Assembly (NCBI GenBank): GCA_902478885.1
Contig: CABSMS010000031.1
Coordinates: 1 to 20,099, forward strand
Direction: 5' to 3'
DNA from: an uncultured Collinsella sp.
GTDB lineage: Bacteria > Actinomycetota > Coriobacteriia > Coriobacteriales > Coriobacteriaceae
DNA length: 20,099 nucleotides
Shown: piece after piece, positions 1-6,522 of the stretch
How positions within the stretch are numbered: position 1 is the first letter of the stretch
How the letters are laid out: the number at the start of each line of letters is the position of its first letter
The notes under the pieces: generated by a model
The model's input: the letters and a program-made list of their open reading frames with translations, nothing else
Databases searched by the model: none
What the model was told of the DNA's origin: nothing
Made by a program: the position numbers and the translations under genes

Positions 1-68
1 CGCCTATATCATCCCGTGCTCAAACATTCTCGCTGCGCTGCGAAACTGCGCGCGGGACGATATAGGCG
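1..68. repeat. Imperfect 19-bp inverted repeat at the window edge
   Basis: Positions 1-19 pair with 50-68. There is one A/C mismatch (11/58) and one G-T wobble (17/52), leaving a 30-nt GC-rich loop. The arms begin CGCCTATATC and end GATATAGGCG. It could be a dispersed REP-like element, which would explain why an assembly starts exactly here, or the foot of an upstream transcript. It has no U-tract, so it is not a classical terminator. No second copy is visible in this window. Confidence 0.55.
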
Positions 69-157
69 GGCACCCCGGGGACTACGTTGACGCTGCTTGT
101 CTCGCCCGGGTGCCGTCGGGCCAGGGAAGGGCGTCTTTGCTGATAGGTGCTTTGCTG

Positions 158-196
158 AAAGAGCTGCTTTTATTGCGGCTCTTTCTTTGCTTTTGG
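158..196 (+). terminator. Probable intrinsic terminator of a gene upstream of the window
   Basis: AAAGAGCTGC (158-167) pairs with GCGGCTCTTT (175-184) around the loop TTTTATT, giving ten pairs including one U-G wobble. A T-rich tract (TTTCTTTGCTTTT) follows. The element lies about 115 bp before fmt, which suggests that fmt has its own promoter between about 185 and 299. I could not place that promoter confidently. Confidence 0.5.
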
Positions 197-299
197 GTAT
201 ATTTGTTCTTGTTGAATTGTTATTGCGGATGGGCTGGGTACTTGGCTTTCCGCTGTTATTTGTAGCCGTCTCGGCTTTGGTTGAGGGGAGACGTCCTTT

Positions 300-1223
300 A
301 TGCGTATTGTGTTTATGGGTACGCCTGATTTTGCTGTGCCTTCGCTGACTTCGCTTGTCGAGGCCGGGAATGAGATTGCGCTTGTTGTTACTCGTCCTGA
401 TGCTGTTCGTGGACGTGGTAAGAAGCTAGAGCCGTCTCCTGTTAAGGCTAAGGCGCTTGAGCTGGGGTTGCCGGTTATTGAGGCTAATCGTATGACGGCC
501 GAGGTTGTTGAGGCGCTCCAAGCTGCGCGGGCTGATATTTTCTGTGTGGCTGCTTATGGCTGTATTTTGCCGGATGAGGTGCTGCATATGGCGCCGCTTG
601 GTATTGTGAATGTTCATGCGTCCTTGCTGCCTCGTTGGCGTGGGGCTGCTCCTATTCAGCGTGCGATTCTCGCTGGTGATGAGGTTGCTGGCGTTTCCAT
701 TATGCGTATTGGGCATGGCGTGGATACCGGTGCTTATTGTGCTCAGGCTTCCACGTCGGTTGCCGGTAAGCATGCTGAGGCGCTGACCATGGAGCTTGGT
801 GAGCTTGGCGGCAAACTGCTTGCCGATACGCTTCCTTCGCTTGCCGATGGCACCGCCGTGTGGACTGAACAGGATGAGGCGCTCGTTACCCATGCTGCCA
901 AGATTTCCAAGCTGGAGATGCGTCTGGATCCGCAGATGGCGGCGCTCGATTGCGAGCGTCATGTGCTCGCTTCGTCCGATACCGCTCCCGCCCGTTGCGT
1001 GATTGCCGGCAAGACTGTGCGCGTGCTCGATGCTGCACCGGCTGATGTGTCGCTTGGCGAGGGTCAGGTTCTCGTTAAGGCCAAGCGTGTTTACCTGGGT
1101 CTTTCCGATGGCTCGGTTGAGTTGCTCGAGGTTAAGCCCGATGGCAAGCGTGCTATGTCTGCTTCTGCCTGGGCTGCTGGCCTGCAGGGTGCCGATCTTA
1201 TCTGGGGTGTTTATCATGAGTAA
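300..1223 (+). CDS. fmt: Methionyl-tRNA formyltransferase
   Basis: Transfers a formyl group from 10-formyl-tetrahydrofolate to Met-tRNA(fMet) for translation initiation; cytoplasmic. The 307-residue product has the family's usual length (about 310). It opens with the Rossmann-like strand MRIVFMGTPDFAVPSL. The catalytic triad is readable: N104 and H106 in NVHASLLPRWRGAAPI (104-119) and D142 in GVDTGAY. The N-terminal formyltransferase domain covers about 1-180 and the C-terminal OB-like tRNA-binding domain about 205-300. The ATG at 300 has GGGGAG about 10 nt upstream. The stop overlaps the rsmB start (ATGAGTAA, 1216-1223), implying translational coupling. Codons here end in T far more often than in the later genes. 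Confidence 0.97.
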   Translation: MRIVFMGTPDFAVPSLTSLVEAGNEIALVVTRPDAVRGRGKKLEPSPVKAKALELGLPVIEANRMTAEVVEALQAARADIFCVAAYGCILPDEVLHMAPLGIVNVHASLLPRWRGAAPIQRAILAGDEVAGVSIMRIGHGVDTGAYCAQASTSVAGKHAEALTMELGELGGKLLADTLPSLADGTAVWTEQDEALVTHAAKISKLEMRLDPQMAALDCERHVLASSDTAPARCVIAGKTVRVLDAAPADVSLGEGQVLVKAKRVYLGLSDGSVELLEVKPDGKRAMSASAWAAGLQGADLIWGVYHE

Positions 1224-2619
1224 GCTGTCTCCCGCGCGCAAGCTTGCGCTCGATGTGCTGATGGAGGCCGACCGTCGCGGCATGTATGCGCGTGACGTGC
1301 TGTCCTCTCGCGCATCTGCCAAGGCCATTGACCAGCGCGATTCCGCTTTTGCCGCTCGCTTGGCGCTGGGTGTTGCCGCCACGCAGGGTATTTTGGACGA
1401 GCTGCTCGATCGGTTTCTTGATAAGCCTAAAAAGGTTGCGCCTCGTGTGCGCATGGCACTTCGCATCTCGGCCTTCGAGATGCTCTATCTGCATACGCCT
1501 GGCCGCGTTGCCGTAAGTCAGGGTGTTGAGCTGGTGCGCAGCGGAGCTAAGTCTGCCGCCGGTCTGGCGAACGCTGTGCTGCATAAGGTCGCGGACAACG
1601 TTGAGGACTTTGCTACTGCGTCCGATGTGGATGAGTCTGAGCGACGCTTGGTTCGTTTGTCGCGCCTGATGGGACTGCCACGTTGGCTGTGCGCTCGCAT
1701 TATGGCATCGTTCGACACGCCTGAGGGTGCGCTTAACTTTGCCGGCAATCTGGCCCCCGCACCGCTGGCCCTGCATGAGAACGCCTTTGCGACCAAATCC
1801 GATCCGTATATCTCGCAGCTCGTCGCACCTGTCTTCCCGGGCTGCCATGCCCCGGTTGATGCTCAGGTTACCGTTGCTTCGGGTGTGTTTGAGCGTGCTG
1901 CCGCGGTGGCATCCGATCTCAACGCGCAGCTTATCGCCACGGCTGCCACGCGCCCTGGTAGCTGCCTTGAGATTGGTGCCGGTCGTGGCACCAAGACCTA
2001 TGTGATGATGAACCAGGCCAAGCGTGCCGGCTATGAGCGTCAGCATACGGCACTTGATCTTCATGACCGTAAGTGCGATCTGAATCTCGCTCGCCTGCAT
2101 AAGGCCGGTATTCAGGGCGTTCGTACGGTTTCGGGTGATGCCTGCGAGCTTGATGAGGTGCTCACATCGTTTGATGCCATGCTTGGCGAGCCGGTTAAGT
2201 TCGACACGGTCTTTATCGATGCGCCGTGCTCTGGCACCGGAACCATGCGTCGTCATCCCGAGATCCCGTGGCGCCTAACCGAAAAGGATGTGACGGTTGA
2301 GCTGCCCAAGTTGCAGCTGACGATGCTCAAGGAGGCTGCTGCGCGCGTGGCTGCCGGCGGTGAGCTCATCTATGCAACGTGCTCGGTCTTCGACGAGGAG
2401 AACACGCAGGTCGTGGACGCGTTCCTTGCTTCTCCCGAGGGTGCTGGCTTTAGCGTGGCATCGCTTTCCGAAGCACAGATTCTGCAACTCCCCGAGTTCG
2501 ATCAGGCCAAGAAGCTCGTATCCGTACGCCTAAACGACCGCGGACTTTTCCAAAGCGTCCCCGTAAACGCCGACTCCTACGACGGCCACTTCTGCGCCAG
2601 GCTGGTCCGCAACTCATAG
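1216..2619 (+). CDS. rsmB: 16S rRNA m5C967-type methyltransferase (RsmB/Sun family)
   Basis: SAM-dependent 5-methylcytosine methyltransferase of 16S rRNA. The start is the ATG at 1216, overlapping the fmt stop by 8 nt, giving 467 residues. Longer upstream extensions in this frame would run inside fmt and were rejected. Residues 1-135 look like the NusB-type RNA-binding domain (MSKLSPARKLALDVLMEAD, later AVSQGVELVRSGAKSAAGLANAV). The catalytic domain has DAPCSGTGTMRRHPEIPW from 335 (C338) and YATCS with the nucleophile C389, then a typical C-terminus NADSYDGHFCARLV. SAM motif I reads LEIGAGRGTKT (251-261) instead of the usual LDxCAAPGGKT, which is an unusual divergence. Both catalytic cysteines are intact, so activity is likely. 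Codon use shifts from T-rich to C/A-rich towards the 3' end. Confidence 0.94.
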   Translation: MSKLSPARKLALDVLMEADRRGMYARDVLSSRASAKAIDQRDSAFAARLALGVAATQGILDELLDRFLDKPKKVAPRVRMALRISAFEMLYLHTPGRVAVSQGVELVRSGAKSAAGLANAVLHKVADNVEDFATASDVDESERRLVRLSRLMGLPRWLCARIMASFDTPEGALNFAGNLAPAPLALHENAFATKSDPYISQLVAPVFPGCHAPVDAQVTVASGVFERAAAVASDLNAQLIATAATRPGSCLEIGAGRGTKTYVMMNQAKRAGYERQHTALDLHDRKCDLNLARLHKAGIQGVRTVSGDACELDEVLTSFDAMLGEPVKFDTVFIDAPCSGTGTMRRHPEIPWRLTEKDVTVELPKLQLTMLKEAAARVAAGGELIYATCSVFDEENTQVVDAFLASPEGAGFSVASLSEAQILQLPEFDQAKKLVSVRLNDRGLFQSVPVNADSYDGHFCARLVRNS

Positions 2620-2642
2620 AGATGCCTGGGTAGATAAAGAAT

Positions 2643-2680
2643 CAGCCCCGCGATCGGTGTTGATCGCGGGGCTGTTTGGT
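2643..2680. terminator. Strong hairpin terminator between convergent rsmB and the zinc-ribbon gene
   Basis: CAGCCCCGCGATC (2643-2655) pairs perfectly with GATCGCGGGGCTG (2662-2674) around GGTGTT, giving 13 pairs. TTTGGTTT follows on the + strand. The - strand reading ends in ATTCTTT, so it may serve both converging transcripts. Confidence 0.85.
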
Positions 2681-2682
2681 TT

Positions 2683-2919
2683 CTAGTGGTTGTGCGGGCA
2701 GTTGGCGCAGCAGCCGCTTGTGGCGCTGGTGCTGGAGCCGCCGCTTCGCTGGTCGGTGTTGTAGAAACCGCTGCCCTCAAATTTAATGCCGCTGGCCGAG
2801 AACGTCTTGGATGCCGGGGCGCCGCAGCTGGGGCACACGACCTCGGGAGTCTCGGACATGGGATGCTCAACCTCAAACACGTTGCCGCAGCTCGAGCACT
2901 TGTAATCGTAGCGCGCCAT
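2683..2919 (-). CDS. FmdB-family zinc-ribbon protein
   Basis: A 78-residue protein beginning MARYDYKCSSCGNVFEVEHP, the typical start of the FmdB / CxxC-CxxC-SSSS regulatory zinc-ribbon family. The ribbon cysteines are C8, C11, C29 and C32, followed by the family's KTFSASGIKFEGSGFYNTD segment (38-56) and a Ser/Gly linker. The C-terminus is itself metal-ligand-rich: CCANCPHNH (C70, C71, C74, H76, H78). That could bind a second metal ion and is more than the basic family fold needs. The start has AAGGAAG just upstream. The gene lies downstream of the GH13-GH77 gene behind a hairpin, so it may be transcribed separately. The family's molecular function is not established and I assign none. Confidence 0.88.
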   Translation of the reverse strand: MARYDYKCSSCGNVFEVEHPMSETPEVVCPSCGAPASKTFSASGIKFEGSGFYNTDQRSGGSSTSATSGCCANCPHNH

Positions 2920-2941
2920 AATACTTCCTTTTCAGCACAAA

Positions 2942-2963
2942 GCGGGCAGATTACTCTGCCCGC
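2942..2963 (-). terminator. Hairpin between the GH13-GH77 gene and the zinc-ribbon gene
   Basis: GCGGGCAGA (2942-2950) pairs perfectly with TCTGCCCGC (2955-2963) around TTAC. On the - strand it lies about 45 nt after the fusion gene's stop and is followed by TTTGTGCT, a weak U-tract. It sits just ahead of the zinc-ribbon gene's ribosome binding site, so it is either a terminator or an attenuating leader element. Confidence 0.6.
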
Positions 2964-3007
2964 AAAAATTCAAACGTCTGTAACTGTACCCTATATCGGG
3001 GGTTTTA

Positions 3008-6000
3008 TCACGCTTCGCCCCAGAATCTATGGTTGTTGCGCAGGAGCTGTGCGGTTTTGTTCTCGGCGGCTACAATGTCCGCCTCGTCAGCCTGCCAGGT
3101 CCAGTTGCCCGTGGCCACGCCCGGAACGTTCATGCGCGCGTCGTCGCCAAGCCCCAGGACATCCTGCAGCGGCATCATCACCAGGGGAGCGTCGCTTGCC
3201 AGCGCGTCACTCATCAGCTTTGCCGCCACCTCAACACCGCTCGGCTCGTCGCCGCCCGCAAAGGAACGCGTGCACCAACCGGCCAGCGTCGACGTATCGT
3301 GCGTTGAGGTGTACAGGATCTTTCCTGGCGTGGGGTGCACGCCGCAACGGACGTCGTAATCGCTAAACTCCAGCACGTCCATGCCGGGGAAACCGCAGGT
3401 CGAAGCCATGGCGCGAACACCGGGCGTCAAATAGCCCAAGTCCTCGGCGATAAAGTTGAGCGGACCCAGCTCATCGTAGGCAGTCTGGAACAGGTCCTTG
3501 CCCGGGCCCGCCAGCCAGCGGCCGTCGGCGCAAGCCTTGCTCGCGGGGATACTAAAGTAGCTGTGGAAGCCCAGGAAGTGATCCAGGCGCACGCGGTCGT
3601 AGAGCGAAAACGCGCGACGCAGGCGATCCATCCACCAGCTATAGCCGTTCTGCTTCATGTGGTCCCAGCGGAACGTCGGGTTGCCCCACACCTGGCCTTC
3701 GGGCGCAAAGTTGTCGGGCGGCGCGCCAGAAATTTCGATTGCTTTGCCGGTATCGGACAGCCAGAAGTTCTCAGGTTCGCTCCACGCGTCTGCCGAATCG
3801 TCGGACACGTACATAGGAATATCGCCGATGACCTCGATGCCTTTCTTGTGCGCATAGTTCACGAGCTCGCACCAAGCCAGGTCAAAGCGGTACTGCATGT
3901 AAGCCTGCAGCTCTGCCTCGTCGTGGAAACGCTTGTCGTCAATCAGATGCTCGTTGTAGCGCGCGACATCTGCCGGCCAATCGTGGCGCGACTCGCCCTC
4001 AAAGTTCTTTTTGACGGCCATATAGACGCAGTATTTCTCGAGCCAATCGGCATTGCGATGTTTAAAGGCGGTGTACAGCGGATCGGCATCCTCGCCTCCG
4101 CGGGCCTTCCAGGTCTCAAAGTCGGCTGCCAGCTCCTCGTGGCTCTCGGGTAGCAGGTCGATATTGCCTGCAAAGGCCGAAGGACCGGCGTAAGGGGAGC
4201 GGAAGAAGTCCGTGGGGTTGACGGGGAGAACCTGCCAGTAGCGCATACCCATGGCGGCCAGATGGTCGATAAAGCGACGCGTGGGTGCGCCGATCGTACC
4301 GGGCTTGCCGTCGTCGGTCGGCACCGATGTGATATGGCACACAACACCCGCACCGTGATCGAGCGGCTCCTGCAGGCGCTGCTCGGCATGGTGATAAATG
4401 ATCGACGAGCCCAGCGGATACAGATCGAGTGTGACCGTGCCGTTGTGGATCTCGCACTCGTGACCGCTGATCACGTCACTTGCACATTCGCCGAGCGCCG
4501 GAATCGTCACGCGGTGTGAATTGCGCAGGCTGCGGTTGATGATGACGGTCGCGGACTCGCCGTCCTTACCGGTGCGCGTATAAGCGAGTACTTCGTCATT
4601 GAGCGCAAAGGCCTTGATTCCACCGTCGATCATAAACGGCAACGCGCGGCGCACAGCAGATGCGTTCTTGACGATCGCAAACGTATCGAAGTCGTGCAGG
4701 TTTTCCTTGGTCGGCATGGTGCGACGATTGCCCGGATCGGTGAGTCCCTCAAGGCCGTACTCGTCGCCATAGTAAATCGAAGGCACACCCGGGAACGTCA
4801 TCTGTATGAGCGTCGCGAGCCAAAAACGACTCTTGGCCAGGCCCATGGAGTTCTCGTCCAGGCGCCACTTGCTGCGCTCGCTCTCGGGCAGCTGCGACTC
4901 GTCGGGGCCGCCGCCGAGCACCGAGATGATGCGCGGACGGTCGTGACTCGAGAGCAGATTGAGCGCGCAGGACAGGGCTTCGCGTGGATAGTTCTCACGC
5001 AGGGTTTCGATATCCTCGGCTGCCTGGTAGGCGTTCTTGTAGCCCATCAAAAAGCCGATGACCATGTCGCGGAAGGGGTAGTCCATGGCGGAGTCGAGCT
5101 CAGAGCCCTGCAGGTAGCGGCGCAAATGACCATAGCTGATCTTGTTGGAGGCGTCTTCCCAGACCTCGCCGAGCAGCAGCGCGTCGGGCTTCTCGGCGAG
5201 CACGGCTTTTTTGATCTCGGCCAGGAAGTCGTCGGAAAGCTCGTCGGCCACATCCAGGCGCCAGCCGTGAGCGCCGGCGCGCAGCCATTTACGAATAACG
5301 CCGTCCTTGCCCAGGAGCCGCTCGCGTACCAACTCGGAGCTCTCATTGATGGCGGGCATATTGCCCACGCCCCACCAACAGTCGTACGAGCCGTCCTCGT
5401 GGAAATAAAACGCATCGCGCCACGGCGAGTCCTCGCTCTGCCATGCACCGACGCCGGGATAGTTGCCGTAGCGGTTAAAGTAGATCGAGTCGTCGCCCGT
5501 ATGGTTGAAGACGCCGTCCAGGATGATGGAAATGCCCAGCTTCTCGGCTGCCTCGCACAGCTCAGTAAAGTCCTGCTCGGTGCCCAGAATCGGATCGATC
5601 TTGGTGTAATCGGCGGTGTCGTAGCGGTGGTTGCTTGCGGCTTCGAAAATGGGGTTGAGGTAGATGGCTGTAAAGCCCAGCTCGGCGATGCGAGGCAGGT
5701 CTTCTTGGATACCCTTGAGCGAGCCGCCGTAAAAATCCCAGGTCTTGATGGAGCCGTCCTCGGCGCGCTCGTACACAGGCGGCTCGTTCCAGTCCTCGAC
5801 CATGCGGCGCTGAATGCCCTTACGCGGTTTTTCGACCTCGGCCAGCGTGCGCTCGCGCCAGTGCTCGTCGCGGGCATAGCGATCCGGGAATATCTGGTAG
5901 ACCATACCGCGCTCGTACCAGGTGGGACGGTTCTCGCGGTGCTTGTAGACGGTGATTTGGAACGAAGGCACCTCGGCGTAGTCGTAGGTTACGCCCTCGC

Positions 6001-6304
6001 CGCCGGTGCGGCCCTGCGGTGCGCCCAGGCGAACCTCGGGCTGGCCCTCGATATTGCAGATAAAGCTGTACCAGATAAGACAGGGCTCGGCGCACTCCAG
6101 CTCGGCGGTAAAGATGCCGTCGCCCTCGTGCGTCATGGGATACAGAGACTCACCGATCTCATCAACCCAGGTGCGCAGCGTAAGCGTTGCCTGGTTGGGG
6201 TCGGCGTCCTCTAGAATCACCGAAAGCGAGAGGGTCGTTCCTGTGGTCACAGCGCCAAACGGAGTGCGAAACTGCGGCAGACGGCTGTTGTGAATCAATC
6301 TCAT
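3008..6304 (-). CDS. GH13 alpha-glucan hydrolase fused to GH77 4-alpha-glucanotransferase
   Basis: A 1098-residue two-enzyme fusion without a signal peptide, so cytoplasmic. Residues 1-120 look like an N-terminal beta-sandwich of the neopullulanase/CBM34 type. The GH13 barrel (about 128-560) has region I LDGVFNH (262-268), nucleophile D351 in GWRLDVADE, acid/base E380 in LLLGEVWED and D455 in LLSSHDRPRI. A beta-domain follows to about 637. The GH77 (MalQ) half (about 645-1098) has SPYAGPSAFAGN (703-714), GDIPMYVSDDSADAW, nucleophile D908 in RVRLDHFLGF, acid/base E954 in IAEDLG and D1003 in TSTHDTSTLAGW. All six catalytic acids are present. The likely role is to debranch or hydrolyse short glucans and disproportionate maltodextrins released by GlgP. 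Bifunctional debranching/MalQ fusions are known, but the GH13 half here looks neopullulanase-like; its exact specificity is inferred. No strong Shine-Dalgarno is visible. Confidence 0.93.
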   Translation of the reverse strand: MRLIHNSRLPQFRTPFGAVTTGTTLSLSVILEDADPNQATLTLRTWVDEIGESLYPMTHEGDGIFTAELECAEPCLIWYSFICNIEGQPEVRLGAPQGRTGGEGVTYDYAEVPSFQITVYKHRENRPTWYERGMVYQIFPDRYARDEHWRERTLAEVEKPRKGIQRRMVEDWNEPPVYERAEDGSIKTWDFYGGSLKGIQEDLPRIAELGFTAIYLNPIFEAASNHRYDTADYTKIDPILGTEQDFTELCEAAEKLGISIILDGVFNHTGDDSIYFNRYGNYPGVGAWQSEDSPWRDAFYFHEDGSYDCWWGVGNMPAINESSELVRERLLGKDGVIRKWLRAGAHGWRLDVADELSDDFLAEIKKAVLAEKPDALLLGEVWEDASNKISYGHLRRYLQGSELDSAMDYPFRDMVIGFLMGYKNAYQAAEDIETLRENYPREALSCALNLLSSHDRPRIISVLGGGPDESQLPESERSKWRLDENSMGLAKSRFWLATLIQMTFPGVPSIYYGDEYGLEGLTDPGNRRTMPTKENLHDFDTFAIVKNASAVRRALPFMIDGGIKAFALNDEVLAYTRTGKDGESATVIINRSLRNSHRVTIPALGECASDVISGHECEIHNGTVTLDLYPLGSSIIYHHAEQRLQEPLDHGAGVVCHITSVPTDDGKPGTIGAPTRRFIDHLAAMGMRYWQVLPVNPTDFFRSPYAGPSAFAGNIDLLPESHEELAADFETWKARGGEDADPLYTAFKHRNADWLEKYCVYMAVKKNFEGESRHDWPADVARYNEHLIDDKRFHDEAELQAYMQYRFDLAWCELVNYAHKKGIEVIGDIPMYVSDDSADAWSEPENFWLSDTGKAIEISGAPPDNFAPEGQVWGNPTFRWDHMKQNGYSWWMDRLRRAFSLYDRVRLDHFLGFHSYFSIPASKACADGRWLAGPGKDLFQTAYDELGPLNFIAEDLGYLTPGVRAMASTCGFPGMDVLEFSDYDVRCGVHPTPGKILYTSTHDTSTLAGWCTRSFAGGDEPSGVEVAAKLMSDALASDAPLVMMPLQDVLGLGDDARMNVPGVATGNWTWQADEADIVAAENKTAQLLRNNHRFWGEA

Positions 6305-6327
6305 AATACGGTCCAGTTCAATAGAAT

Positions 6328-6345
6328 CATGGCCTGCGGGCCATG
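6328..6345 (-). promoter_or_regulatory. Small perfect hairpin in the GH13-GH77 leader
   Basis: CATGGCC (6328-6334) pairs with GGCCATG (6339-6345) around TGCG, about 24 nt upstream of the start codon on the - strand. It would be in the mRNA if transcription starts near 6359. Its function is unknown. Confidence 0.4.
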
Positions 6346-6365
6346 GGCTTTACGCACAAGTTGTA

Positions 6366-6371
6366 AGTATA
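6366..6371 (-). promoter_or_regulatory. Candidate -10 box (TATACT) for the GH13-GH77 gene
   Basis: On the - strand TATACT lies about 60 nt upstream of the ATG. The best -35 at 17-bp spacing is poor (TTATAC), which would fit an activated or operator-dependent promoter. The operator-like sites at 6404-6412 and 6437-6447 lie directly upstream. Confidence 0.35.
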
Positions 6372-6403
6372 TCTGTTGTACACAGGCTGTATAAACAACA
6401 TCC

Positions 6404-6447
6404 GTTTACCATCGGCGAACGGTTGTCCTAGAAAATCGTTTTACCAA
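6404..6447. promoter_or_regulatory. Two operator-like half-sites (GTTTACCAT, CGTTTTACCAA)
   Basis: GTTTACCAT at 6404-6412 and CGTTTTACCAA at 6437-6447 match the half-sites clustered between glgB and the HAD gene (16360-16447). The second reads AAAATCGTTTTACCA with its left flank, close to one side of an idealised TGGTAAAACGTTTTACCA palindrome. That central-CG pattern is typical of LacI-family sugar regulators. The assignment to a regulator family is inference. Confidence 0.5.
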
Positions 6448-6459
6448 CTACCTACAGAG

Positions 6460-6486
6460 AAGGGGCGCCCGGTTGGAGCGCCCCTT
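6460..6486 (-). terminator. GC-rich hairpin after glgA
   Basis: AAGGGGCGC (6460-6468) pairs perfectly with GCGCCCCTT (6478-6486) around a 9-nt loop. It lies about 37 nt downstream of the glgA stop on the - strand. No U-tract follows, so it may be a factor-assisted terminator or a 3'-end stabiliser. Confidence 0.6.
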
Positions 6487-6522
6487 ACATAGGGTTTAAT
6501 GAGGTTTTGGATCGTTTGTGGA

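Noticed and set aside
97..348. Small hydrophobic reading frame overlapping the start of fmt
   Set aside because: It begins at a TTG without a ribosome binding site, contains a terminator-like hairpin (158-184), and runs 49 nt into fmt in another frame.
4694..6214. 506-residue open frame on the + strand
   Set aside because: It is antisense to the GH13 half of the fusion gene, whose catalytic motifs are intact. Long antisense frames are common at this GC content.
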